DNA from: Macrotis lagotis
Taxonomy: Eukaryota; Chordata; Mammalia; Peramelemorphia; Peramelidae
NCBI RefSeq assembly: GCF_037893015.1
Contig: NC_133663.1
Coordinates: forward strand, 144,365,771-144,429,770
Direction of reading: 5' to 3'
DNA: 64,000 nucleotides
Notes under the pieces: generated by a model
The model's database searches: none
What the model was told of the DNA's origin: nothing
What the model saw: only the letters and a program-made list of their open reading frames with translations
Position numbers and translations under genes: made by a program
Part shown: positions 34,380 through 43,984 of the stretch, piece by piece
Position numbering within the stretch: position 1 is the stretch's first letter
Layout: each line of letters opens with the position of its first letter

Positions 34380-34990
34380 GACCATAAGCGCCCCACCCTG
34401 CCACGAGGCTGAGGTGGGGGGGGCCCTGCTGTTCTGTGGTGGGGCCTAGACTGAGATCAGGATCTGAATGTGGTCAGAGCCCCAGAGTCCTGTTCCAGGG
34501 GCAGAGGACAGAGCTTGCAGTCTCTCTCTCTCTTCACTCCCCTCCCTCAGCTCAATGGGCTCATGCCCTGGGGGCTCCTGCTTACCAGTGCAGCTTGTTT
34601 CTGTTTCCTGGTCTGGGCTGCCTGCTTGCTGTGTGCCCTGAGGGCTGAGCTCCACGTGCTCGCTCTGGCAGTGGTCCCCTGCTGTTCCCTCACTTTGTGC
34701 CCAGTGCTCCCCGGGGTGCAGCTCAGGAGACACCCCCACTGCTGTGAGCCGGGGCTCCCAGTGCCCTGGGGCTGCCTCTGAGAGGCTGCAATTCTTTGGC
34801 TCTGGCAGGCCACCCCTCTGGCTGGCTGCCCCTCCGACCCTGGGGAGCAGAGCCTTTCTGCTCTTTTCCAGGTTACCTTGAGTAGGAGAACTGCCTCACT
34901 GGGTCCCTTTGTGGGTTCTGTCTCTCGAAAGTTTAGTTAGAGTCCTTAGCTGATGAGTTCTATCAGAGAGCTCCTAAGTAAGACTGGATC
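34380..34990 (-). promoter_or_regulatory. GC-rich HAL1 5' UTR (internal promoter region)
   Basis: The most GC-rich stretch in the window, directly after the element start. In L1-type elements this region carries the internal RNA polymerase II promoter. The open frames on both strands here are by-products of GC content. Regulatory function is inferred from the family. Confidence 0.5.
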
Positions 34991-34999
34991 CCTTCTTGT

Positions 35000-35011
35000 C
35001 GCCATCTTGGC
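35000..35011 (-). promoter_or_regulatory. YY1-like motif at HAL1 copy c start
   Basis: The minus strand reads GCCAAGATGGCG, a perfect YY1 core (AAGATGGCG) within 25 bases of the element start. Confidence 0.65.
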
Positions 35012-35025
35012 TCTGCCACCCCCAA

Positions 35026-35035
35026 TGTAGTTTTA
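35026..35035 (+). repeat. HAL1 copy c target-site duplication, right
   Basis: TGTAGTTTTA, identical to 31830-31839. Confidence 0.85.
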
Positions 35036-35040
35036 CAGAT

Positions 35041-35042
<2 letters not shown>

Positions 35043-35100
<58 letters not shown>

Positions 35101-35120
35101 CATATATATATGTATAATAT
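35043..35120. repeat. (TA)n microsatellite
   Basis: About 75 bp of TA with interruptions, in the provirus interior beside the HAL1. Confidence 0.95.
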
Positions 35121-36780
35121 ATAAAATTTCACAAAAAAATTCAATGTAAAACTTTTACCAATATCAGGGCTACAGGATACATATATAATTTCTTCTTAAA
35201 TAACCGATGTTAAATAAATTACTTTGATCTTATATATAAATATTCCCTTTAAGAAACACTAGGTGGAAGAGCACAGCTTTTCACCATCTCTCTGAGCCAA
35301 AAGACCTTGAGAAATGTAACCTTGTTGGCAAGGTATTCTCTGTTTTCTTATAATGAATCGTTACAAACATGATGGATGATATTTCATTTCATCCACTGTT
35401 TGTTACAGTAGCATAATACTAAAATTTCAAAAAATTGTCTGAATCTGTTCTTATACAAAGTTTACTAATTATATATAACACATTTCAATTTAATGTATAT
35501 TCCCTTACTTCCTAAAACTCTGTAACACATAAAAATTTCTTGAGAACAGATGTTTCTGAAATTCCTTTTAATGATTACAAGATTTTCTTTAAAGTTCTCT
35601 TAATCTTATAAATTCCAAACTCATATTCAAAACTACCTAAAAGCATTTTCCTTTTCAAAATATAAAAGTTTGCAAACCCTTCTTTTCTGTATGAGTGCTA
35701 TTGTAACTTCTCAATGTTCTAACTTAAAAGAGATTTCTATCCTCACTGACAAAATGGTGTTCTGGGAAATTGGAGATTCCTCACATTTTGAGATATCAAG
35801 ATAGTGTGCACTAATTATTTACCTTTACTGTTTATCAATCCTTGTTCACACCCCCCAATTTTAGGGACAATTTCAATTTTTCCTAGGTCCCTTATAAGTA
35901 TAATTTGCCAAATCAGTAAAAAAAATTCTATTAGTCTATCAGACCAGAAAAGAGACACTAGAAAATATGAGAAAGTAATAGAACCCCTTCTCCAAAAACA
36001 ACATGATTCTAAGGAAAATCTCCTTTTTATTGCCAATCATGAGCTTTTGGGGAAAAAAAAAGATCTAATTTTGAAAAGAAAGAATGGAAAGAAGATTGGC
36101 CAATCAGAACACAGAGAACAGCAGGCCTGAGAGACAGCTGAGAGCTTCTCTCTGCTTGTATTTTGAAGGAAACACGTATAGACACAAATGGAGTCAGAGT
36201 ATCTAGAACCAGAGAGGCCTCCAAAATCCAGGGAAACCCCACTCTGCTCTCACACTAGAGGGTCCCTTTAAACATTGCACAAAGACAAAAAAAAAAAACA
36301 AAAAAAACAACAGGATAACACTACCAAAGGTGACAAATCTTCCAAGAAACCAGAGGAAAGTTGTAGAGAACCTTCCATTTTTCACAATACATTTTTCCAA
36401 TCAAAGGTTTTGATATCTAACACCTCTTGATTTTAACTATAAATAACTAACTTTTGAGAAGGCAAACAGTCACTCAAAAATCCTTCAGCCAGATTGGAAT
36501 ATCCCCTGTCCCCTACCAGCTTAGAGTAAACCACAGAACTTCAACAGACCTAAATCTTTTCTGGGAGGGGAGTCTTTTTATAAATACTCAATCATCCCAT
36601 TATTTTTTGTAATAATCAAATTACGTTTTTTTTAAAATGAACCTGATTATCTTGTCTTTTTGAAATTAAATGGCATTTTTAACATTTTATTTTATTTTAT
36701 CAAGTCTTCATGAAAGAATTCTCTTTCTCTTATCTAGTGCTTTTTTCTTAATCCCTCTCTCTATAACTTAAAGATCTAGA
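35121..36780 (-). other. Provirus internal DNA, protease/RT expected but not readable
   Basis: This interval lies between capsid-like and RNase H-like sequence, so nucleocapsid, protease and reverse transcriptase should be here. No CCHC, DTG or YxDD box could be read on either strand. Open frames at 35804-36130 (+) and 36027-36400 (-) lack family motifs. It could be strongly decayed or partly unrelated insertion. Confidence 0.35.
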
Positions 36781-36799
36781 AAAGGGAGCCATGAGCAAA

Positions 36800-37500
36800 C
36801 AATCTGTCTGATCTCTCACACCCATTGCCTCCTCCTTTTTCAGGCAATTTAAACCATGCCTGTTCATGTGCCTGTAAAATATACCCAATTTGATTATTTA
36901 CTCCTGCCCATGGAACAGTGCTAGAGAGCATTTCAAATGTTATTCTTAACCCTGCTGTTTCATTTCTTTTAGCTTGACTAGTACAATTCTCAAAAAATTT
37001 AGTTTTCCAAATTAAGTAATCTCCTGGTGTGAGTAGTTTTTGCTATTGTGGTCTAATCTTCTAGGTCTAATATTTGTCTACCTAATGTTTCTATTATATT
37101 TAAAACAAATGGAGACTGGTGTTAACATATGTGATTGTTGTTGATTTTAATTCTCTAAATGTTTTAAAATCTAAATTAGTGTATTCTCTCAAAACAGTCC
37201 CTAGAATCTTTGGATCAGGTCTCCCAAGTATGAGAAAAGAGAACAATGACACTCATGTCCCATGGAATCTTCTCTCCTTTAGCTATTGATTTTTGAGTGG
37301 CCATTTGAACAATGTTCATATGCCCCTTATCTTTGGTAACATTTTCTTCTTTAGACTGTAAAAGAGCAGAAGGTGGGTTATAAGAGTTTGGAGGAGGTGA
37401 AGCTGGCTGGGGAGCCACCACCTACAGAATTCCAGGAGCAGCAGCTGCTGCTGCAGCAGCCTGAGGGAATGGGGTCCTGCATCCTGGAGACTCTCCAGTA
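36800..37500 (-). pseudogene. Provirus gag: proline-rich and capsid remnants
   Basis: On the minus strand a proline- and alanine-rich linker (eight Ala from the CAGCAG run near 37435-37460; PPPNSYNPP near 37385) is followed by IPWDMSVIVLFSHTWET (about 37270-37215). A capsid-like block follows with LIWKTKFFENC near 37020 and RNETAGLRITFEML near 36960. The latter resembles the SPGDYVLWRTEY and VSLDML region of betaretrovirus capsid. Stops and shifts separate the pieces. Capsid would form the virion core. Confidence 0.55.
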
Positions 37501-37643
37501 AAAGTTCCTAAAGTGGGAGTTTGGAGGAGAATTTTCCGGGGAAGGCCCTTTGGCCTTGACCTCCACACCCCTCCTTCCACTTAGAGGCAGGCACGGGTCT
37601 GGAGGTGTCATTGGAGGTAAAAGCCATCACTCTTATTTTTTGT

Positions 37644-37794
37644 TTAGGTTTTTGCAAGGCAAATGGGGTTAAGTGGCTTACCCAAGGCCACACAGCTAGG
37701 TAATTATTAAGTGTCTGAGACACCGGATTTGAACCCAGGTACTCCTGACTCCAGGGCTGGTGCTTTATCCACTGCACCACCTAGCCACCCCCCT
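37644..37794 (-). mobile_element. CORE-type SINE in gag
   Basis: Antisense copy: AGGTTTTTGCAAGGCAAATG, CACCGGATTTGAACCCAGG and CACCTAGCCACCCCCC. Flanks ATCACTCTT (37626) and ACCACTCTT (37796) suggest a target duplication. It interrupts gag between matrix and the proline-rich linker, in the provirus orientation. Confidence 0.9.
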
Positions 37795-37861
37795 ACCACT
37801 CTTTTTTGCTCCTATCTTCCTGATGAATAGTTTGAACATCTACATCAACTTCTAATGTACT

Positions 37862-38121
37862 TTAAGCCAAAAGAACATCTCCAGGTGGAGTCAGACAGAT
37901 TTTTAAAATATTCCACAATGAAAAGACTCCTATACAGAATGTCTTCTGACCTTCCTGTTTAAAATTTTCACTCATCTGTTTCTCCACAGTTTCCCATTTT
38001 TCAATACTTAATACTCCTTCTGGAAACCAGGGACAACATTTTTGTACACATTCAATAAATTCTTCCACTTGTTTTGTTGTTATTAACAAGCCTCTTTCTT
38101 TAACTATCTGCTTTAGCACTG
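37862..38121 (-). pseudogene. Provirus gag matrix, continuation after the GLUL insert
   Basis: An 85-codon open frame (38119-37862) with LKQIVKERGL, then VEEFIECVQKCCPWFPEG and SIEKWETVEKQM. The CPWFPEEG-type motif and spacing are those of betaretrovirus matrix (p10), where the virion myristoylated N-terminal domain binds the membrane. It starts exactly where the GLUL A tail ends. The initiating part of gag is on the other side of the insert (39776-39809). It ends at a stop before the proline-rich region. Confidence 0.8.
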
Positions 38122-39775
38122 TTTTTTTTTATGCTCATTCTTTTTATTTTTTTTCCCCCTGGAAGCTACAAGTCTATGTTTTTGTACAAACTCGATTAGA
38201 TGGAAACAGTGGTTATGTTCCCCAACCCCTTTTCCCCACTAAATATACTATTTTCTCAGTCTTCAAAAAAATCAATGATGGAAAAAAAGATTAAAAACAT
38301 CCCAACCCTACTCGCCCTTCCCCTACAAAAAAAAGGCAAGGAGTTATCTGTGGGCACAAAAAAAATGGTATTTTGTGCCCTGGGTTACATCTAGTAGGGA
38401 AACTTGGAAGAGGGGAGAGGTGAGGTGGAAGAGGCCATGAGAAAAGGGTTACAGGGCAGGGATACAGAGGTATGTGAGTCTAGTCCACTTAGTTTTTATA
38501 CTGAAAGGTTTCTTCCCCTGTCTCATTGAGGAGACAGGTATGGATAAGTGCCTCTGTCACTACATAAGGGTCACAGTTGGCAGAGGGGCAGTGATCTTCA
38601 AAGTAGCCCTTCTTGTCCTGCCCAACCATCCTGGGAATTCGGATGCTGGCACCATGGTTGGCCAAACCATTGGAGAATTTGTTGATGTTGATGTTTCATT
38701 GAAACCTGTCAGGCCACGGGCATTGTCCAGACCCCCTTTGGGGTCATAGGCTCAGATATGATATATGTGCCATTTGCTTAGTCTCTCAATGGCTTCTTCA
38801 ATAAACTTTAGACCATTTTCTTCTCTCATGGCCTTGGTACTGAAGTTAGTATGGCAACCAGCTCCATTCCAGTTTCTGGGAATTGGCTTGGTATCAAATG
38901 TTACAATCATTCCAAAATCTTCACACACTCGATGGAGGATGAAGCAGGCAATCCAGAGATGATCTCCCATTTCAATCCCTTCACAGGGTCCTATCTGGAA
39001 CTCCCACTGAGCTGGCATTACTTCAGCATTTGTCCCCCCAATTTTGACTGCAGCATATAGATAAGCACAGTAATGAGCTTCTGTTATATCTCTTCCATAG
39101 GCTTTGTCAGCTCCCACGCCACAGTAATATGGACCCTGGGGCCCAGGGAACCCATTGGAAAGCCAACCAAAAGGGTGTCCATCTGTTCCCATGAGAGTAT
39201 ACTCTTGTTCCATACCAAACCAGGGTTTCTGGTTAGTCACCATATCCATTATCCCTTTACAGGTATGCCTCAAATTGGTCTCTGCAGGCTTTTGGTTATA
39301 CTTGAAGACTTCACTGAGAACCAGTTTGTTGGGGTCCTTTCGGAAGGGGTCTGGGAACAGAGCAGCGGGAATAAGATACATATCACTGTTGGAACCTTCT
39401 GATTGAAAAGTGCTGGAGCCATCAAAATTCCATTCAGGTAGATCTTCTATGCTCTTCGGTTCACTGTCTAGAGTCCGGGTTTTACAGAGCAGTCCCTCGC
39501 CAGTGCCATCGATCCAAATGTACAATGGCCAGGACTTTGGTCTCTTGAGGCAAGTTTAAGTACATCTGCTTGATATTTTTGTTCAAGTGAGAACTGGCTG
39601 AGGTGGCCACGTTAGAAGCTGTCCTGGGCCCGGAGGTGGGCAGGAGCGTGTGGTTGGAGCAGGACACAGGGCGCGGGGCTGGATGTGCTAGATGGTGGCT
39701 GCGGAGTGGGCACTGGCAGCGGCGGAGGCTCCAGCCTGGGCACAGGCTTCCACTCTAGGTGCTGCCCCTGCGAAT
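38122..39775 (-). mobile_element. GLUL: Processed GLUL cDNA with 3' UTR and A tail, inside gag
   Basis: On the minus strand: a GC-rich 5' UTR (about 39775-39611), an intronless coding region (39610-38489), a 3' UTR (38488-38131), a poly(A) signal AATAAA (complement 38143-38148) and a 9-A tail (38122-38130). Gag sequence abuts both ends. The left junction is followed by gag CAGTGCTAAAG. The right junction falls after the gag-side CATTATTCGCAG, within about 10 bp of 39775. Apart from a shared CAG no target duplication is seen. The copy lies in the sense of the provirus. Confidence 0.85.
38489..39610 (-). pseudogene. GLUL: Glutamine synthetase pseudogene
   Basis: Glutamine synthetase joins ammonia to glutamate using ATP. 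This copy spans 1122 bp, equal to the 373 codons plus stop of the family. No introns are present. Recognisable blocks are the N-terminal [55 protein letters not shown] (glutamate site) and [15 protein letters not shown] (ATP site), with the C-terminal ETFQYKN end. Defects: the start codon is GTG (39608-39610), one extra base near 39525, a TGA at 38752-38754 replacing an Arg codon of the family, and one missing base near 38690. A 257-codon frame (39525-38752) is still open in the middle. Dead as an enzyme gene. Confidence 0.97.
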
Positions 39776-39809
39776 AATGTCCTCTATCCTTGGACTGTCC
39801 CTGTCCCAT
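39776..39809 (-). pseudogene. Provirus gag start codon and first codons
   Basis: ATG at 39809 (minus strand) opens MGQGQSKDRGHYSQ. Gly at position 2 fits an N-myristoylated matrix protein, as in MGVSGSK of MMTV. After about 11-14 codons the sequence passes into the GLUL 5' UTR. The rest of the matrix resumes at 38121. Confidence 0.75.
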
Positions 39810-39842
39810 TTTAATGCTCTCTGGTTTTGGCCTGATGAAAAA

Positions 39843-39856
39843 ATTATTTACCTTAA
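39843..39856 (-). promoter_or_regulatory. Candidate major splice donor in viral leader
   Basis: The minus strand reads TTAAG|GTAAATA between the primer binding site and gag. This is the usual place for the donor used to make env mRNA. Consensus match only. Confidence 0.4.
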
Positions 39857-39972
39857 TTAACTGCTGCCTCTTTATGAGCACTCTTTTGACCTGCAGGTGT
39901 CCAGACTTTGGATTTCCTTTCAAGATTGATTCCCCTCCTGGTCTGGCTGTCCATCTGTCAGTCTGTCCATCA

Positions 39973-39990
39973 GCTCCTGGTCAGGCACCA
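39973..39990 (-). other. Primer binding site, tRNA-Lys type
   Basis: The minus strand reads TGGTGCCTGACCAGGAGC, 2 bases after the LTR edge. It matches the tRNA-Lys3 complement TGGCGCCCGAACAGGGAC at 13 of 18 positions. MMTV-type viruses use this tRNA. Confidence 0.75.
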
Positions 39991-39992
39991 GC

Positions 39993-40395
39993 TATAGCCC
40001 ACAATAGCTCTGGTGTGGGTCTGAACAGGAATCTGAGAGTCAGGTCGGTAGAAAAACATATCTGAACATGAAAGGTTGGCAAGTGAAAATCTACCAACTT
40101 TGTTTTTTGGAAACTCAGCCTTTTTATAGCAAAAACTTATCTCAGGAATGGCTGCTTAAAGGAATCCCAGTTTCACAATTTCCTGGGTAAATTTGTAATA
40201 TTTGTTCTTAGAAATTTGCCTACTTCTCTATCCAAGAAACCTTTTACAACCACCCCAGCAGCCACAGATTATCCTAGTTCAGGGTTCACTGCTGAGCCAA
40301 TGGATCCATACAATGAGCAATAATCCATGCATATCTTTGATGAAGAAGATCACCAAGGATATGTGAATATCACTCCCTGAGGCTGGCCCTCTACA
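39993..40395 (-). mobile_element. 5' LTR of the provirus
   Basis: 403 bp, colinear with the 3' LTR. On the minus strand it starts TGTAGAGGGCC and ends GGGCTATA. A TATAAAAA box (complement 40121-40128) lies mid-LTR and would place R near 40095. No clean AATAAA was seen. Confidence 0.95.
40121..40128 (-). promoter_or_regulatory. LTR TATA box
   Basis: The minus strand reads GCTATAAAAAGGC. The 3' LTR equivalent is TATTAAAA. Confidence 0.6.
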
Positions 40396-40401
40396 ATTAC
40401 A
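40396..40401 (+). repeat. Provirus target duplication, right (ATTACA)
   Basis: 5 of 6 match with 28370-28375. Confidence 0.6.
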
Positions 40402-40997
40402 CTTGCTATCCTTATATAGAATGAGAACAGAGAAATCATAAATCCTAATAGGCAAAATATCTATATTTTTGCACAAAAAAGAAGATAAATAACAAGGAGA
40501 TGGAAGAAACAAAGACTAAACTATTCAAGTTAGAAAAATCGTATTATTTACTGTTTGGATTTATTTTATGAGTGATTCCTAAAACAAAACATTTCATTAA
40601 CACACACATATGTACACACATATGTTCACATGCATGTATATGAGCACACATACATACATATATAGCTATACCAACATATGAACGTACATGTGTATGTATA
40701 AAGTCAGTTGAATCTGCCAACTTTTTAAATTCTATGACAGCCATAGCAAATTCTTTTATTTGTTTAGAAAAGAAGAATGTAATGGAAGCCAGATTATGAC
40801 CATATAAAACATCATTTCCCTGAAGAGAACTTCTACACATATATGTATGCGTGTATTTTTAAACACATGTAATGAGGAAATTTGTTTTGCTTGACTATGC
40901 GCATTTTTTTAAACAAACATTTCCTTTTCTTTTTTTCCCTCCAATGGAGAGAGTGTTGAGAGGAAAAGAAAAAAAAATAGCTGTTAATTGAAACAAT

Positions 40998-41051
<54 letters not shown>

Positions 41052-41796
41052 ATTGGGGTAGTGAGATAAGAAAAAGAGGTGTGCTAGTTGTTCCATGAAA
41101 ACAAAAGACAGCCAAAGTTCTATGCCTTACCCTAAAACAAATGTGCAAAGAGCCATCAAAAAGCAAGTGGATGACATTTTAAAAGAAAAATAACCTTTTA
41201 TTTTAAGTCAAATTTTCATCCAATATCTTAATGCTGTTCTATATCAACAAAAAGTCTACATATCTCTTTTTCTAATTTTCAGAAATTTTTTTTATTAAAT
41301 AATTCTAACTCCTTAAAATATCAGCACCAAACACTACCACAACATTATTATTTATAATTTATTGTTATAGTTTAAGTGAAAGATGAAGATAATCTGATTT
41401 AAGATGGCAGTTTGTAGATATATTACTAAAATTAAATTAAAAAAATATTATAGTAGTAGAATTTGGTAAACTTGGCAACTGATTGAAGGTGAATGATAAC
41501 TACAGAAGATAGACTAACCAAGAAATAATTTAAAGTTACAAATATGGATGCCTAAAAGTGTAGTCTCAAAAGAGTATATATAGGTAAAAGGAACTATTTG
41601 TAGGAAATATGTTATAAGTTAGATTTGGGATATGTCGTGTTTAGATTGCCTCTGGTATATCTAATTGAACCAGTTTAAGAGAGAGTCTATAAAAGGAGAG
41701 ACAAATTTGAAAATGAGGTATATAGACTTCACATTTGAATACATGAGTCCTGATAAAACTACCATGAAATAAACATTATAGAAAGAAAAGAGTTGG
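40402..41796. other. Intergenic DNA with ACAT-type and GT repeats
   Basis: An ACAT/ATGT-rich tract lies at about 40590-40700 and a (GT)n at 41001-41049. No gene was recognised. The histidine-threonine and valine-cysteine frames across (GT)n are artefacts. Confidence 0.5.
41001..41049. repeat. (GT)n microsatellite
   Basis: About 24 perfect GT units. Confidence 0.98.
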
Positions 41797-41945
41797 GGCA
41801 GCTAGGTGGCACAGTGAATAGAGCACCAACCCTAAGTCAGGAGTACCAGAGTTCAAATCCTGCCTCAGATACTTAATACTTTCTTAGCTGTGTGACCCTA
41901 GGTGAGTCACTTAACATCATTGGTTCGCAAAACTACAAAATATAA
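41797..41945 (+). mobile_element. CORE-type SINE
   Basis: GGGGCAGCTAGGTGGCACAG, GAGTTCAAATCCTGCCTCAG and GTGAGTCACTTAACATCATT, then an A-rich tail. Older than the copies near 30.8 and 53 kb. Confidence 0.85.
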
Positions 41946-42519
41946 AAAATAAAAGAGCTAGCAGGACAAAAAGGTACCCTGGAAAGGGTAAAGTCAAAGA
42001 TAATGAATCTGTAAAGGAGAGAATAGCAAAAATCATGGAAAAATAATAAAGAGAGAAGTCATAAAAGCATAGGAAGCTAGAGGATAGGAATATTTAGGTG
42101 TATATGTTTTCACATTTTAAAATTCTTTGGTGGAGTTAAAAAGAATGAGAATTGGAAAAGACCATCTAATCTGACATTTAATAGAACAACGATAACCTTA
42201 GATAGAATAGTTTTAGTTAAATGATAATTTTGGAAACCAAAGTACAAGAAGTTGAAAATTTAGGGTGAAATGCTAAAATGTAGGAAATTAGTAAAGATAT
42301 TTCCAGCTCCTCTCAAAAAAATCAGGTGTAAAACAGATGAGAATTTCTAGGAATTAGATGATCAAGTGAAAGATTCTGTTTTTAAGGATGTCATATTTAT
42401 AAGTAGTGGGAAAGGAACTAATGGATAAGAAAAATTTACGAATTAGAAAGAGAGATCTATAATAATTAAAGGAGTGACTTTCAAAGGGTCCAAGATAAAA
42501 ATCTTAAAGGAGCCACAGA
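41946..42519. other. Intergenic DNA, no gene recognised
   Basis: A purine-biased stretch with no recognisable family. Confidence 0.35.
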
Positions 42520-42690
42520 GAAGATCTAGTTCAGCACTTTCATTTTAGAGAAACCTGAGATTTTGAAATTTCAAGGAACTTAGTCAAGATCACACAGAGA
42601 GTAAGAATTAAAAAAAAAGCCAAAACAGAATTTGATCCCTGGTCTTCTCATTCCAAAGCTATGCTCTTCCCAGTGTAACACATTGATTAG
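42520..42690 (-). mobile_element. MIR-like remnant
   Basis: CATTTTAGAGAAACCTGAG, GAACTTAGTCAAGATCACAC, AATTTGATCCCTGGTCTTC and AGCTATGCTCTTCCCAGTG follow the reverse MIR order. Confidence 0.6.
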
Positions 42691-43599
42691 AACAGACAGA
42701 ATGAATGACCTAAATAAGGTATTAGATTCTCCCAAGATAAGATACTCACATTCTTCTGGCTCTAGATTCAATGAACAATAAGTGTGAAATTATTTATTAG
42801 TTACTTAAGTATAGAATTGGGGAGAAAAGGGGACTCCTAATAAATGACCCAATTTTGTCCAATTATTAGTCATTGATAAGGAGAGAGAGAGAGAGAGAGA
42901 GACAATTGTGAGAGTTAAAGGTGACTTCAGGAGAGAAAAGACATTAAGCAAGTTAGAAAAATAGCTCATGTTGAAAATAAAGGAAAGGATGATATTTTGC
43001 AATGACCTCCACTTGGAATTTTGTAAGACAAGGTATAGAAGATGCAGTCTATAAGTTATTTTGACTTTCACATTTTATTTCATACTTACAGAAGAGGAAA
43101 AGACAAATGTGATAGTAAAACAGGACTGGATTTTAGAGAATTAAAAAGTGAGAGAGCAAGGGGAAAAAAGGTGGTCAAGATTAAATGATATGTTATAATT
43201 GAACTGGATCTAGATTTTGAAGGTAGGATAGTGAGAAATCAGAAGGGGTGATATTACATAAAAAGTAATTAATGTTAGTAGTAGTAATAGAAGGAGAAAG
43301 ATGAATAAGAGCAGAAGCAACAGCAGCAAAACAATAACAGAATTGGCAGTAGGAGCAGAAGAAGGAAGAGAAGGAAGAGAAAGAATAGTAGCAGTATTAC
43401 TAGTAGTATTAGAGCAAAGTTTAGGGTTCATCTAAAGGACTACCGGGTTTCATTTATTGGTGAAGAAATCATACAGCTCTGTGATCCAAGTGTATAAGAG
43501 CAAAATTTTTATTTACTTTATTTAATGTGAATGAATAAGTAATAGTTGGCTAGCTACATTTTCCTTTGGAGGTTAAAAGAATCCTTAAAAAAAGTAGCT
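42691..43599. other. Intergenic DNA, no gene recognised
   Basis: Contains a short (GA)n at 42881-42902 and a loose trinucleotide AGT/AGC-rich tract at 43270-43410. No coding family. Confidence 0.4.
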
Positions 43600-43735
43600 G
43601 GGGCAGCTAAGTGGTGCAGTGAATATGGCACTGGCTGTGGAGTCAGGAGGACTTGAATTCAAATAGAATCTCAGACACGTAACAATTGCCTAGCTGTGTG
43701 ACCTTGGGCCAGTCACTTAACCCCATTGCTTCGAC
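43600..43735 (+). mobile_element. CORE-type SINE with expanded tail
   Basis: GGGGCAGCTAAGTGGTGCAG through TGACCTTGGGCCAGTCACTT and AACCCCATTGC, followed directly by the purine microsatellite at 43736-43881. Confidence 0.9.
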
Positions 43736-43881
<146 letters not shown>

Positions 43882-43984
43882 GTGACCAGGAAGAAAAGGT
43901 ATGGGAGTTGCTAAAGCAACTGGACTGAAACAGACCATCAAAAACCATCCAACTGATCTGTCCAATAAAAAGGGAAAGATGAAC

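Larger units (their letters stand above)
31840..35025 (-). mobile_element. HAL1 copy c, most complete
   Basis: On the minus strand it starts GGGGGTGGCAGAGCCAAGATGG (35023 downward) and has a GC-rich 5' UTR to about 34280. The ORF1 pieces run 34280-33158, followed by a 3' region that aligns with copies a and b and an A/T-rich end near 31840. No ORF2 is present. TGTAGTTTTA flanks both sides. Three SINE-type units lie in its 3' part, all antisense to it. It inserted in the provirus in the same orientation. Confidence 0.85.
28376..40395 (-). mobile_element. Betaretrovirus-like endogenous provirus, nested insertions
   Basis: A 12-kb minus-strand provirus with 5' LTR (39993-40395), Lys-type primer binding site (39973-39990), gag (39809 to about 36800), a region expected to hold protease and reverse transcriptase (not readable), RNase H and integrase (about 31020-29964), env (about 29900-28830), polypurine tract and 3' LTR (28376-28779). 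Gag matrix and integrase look most like the MMTV/MPMV group, and the 6-bp target duplication agrees. Insertions since, or during, its history are a GLUL cDNA, HAL1 copy c and SINEs at 30807, 31118 and 37644. By rough hand count the LTRs differ at about 9% of positions, so it is old. All genes are broken. Confidence 0.9.

Noticed and set aside
34436..34813. GC-rich frames of 70-103 codons on both strands
   Set aside because: They fall in the HAL1 5' UTR; overlap on both strands is due to GC content.
31272..36780. Reverse transcriptase and protease of the provirus
   Set aside because: Expected by position, but no catalytic motif could be read, so no gene is claimed.
38765..39406. Several plus-strand open frames of 65-109 codons
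   Set aside because: They are antisense shadows of the GLUL retrocopy, whose minus-strand reading matches glutamine synthetase throughout.
38752..39525. A functional glutamine synthetase gene
   Set aside because: It is intronless, has a GTG start, two frameshifts and an internal stop, and ends in an A tail inside a provirus. It is a processed pseudogene.
40833..41166. Histidine-threonine repeat protein
   Set aside because: Translation of the (GT)n microsatellite.
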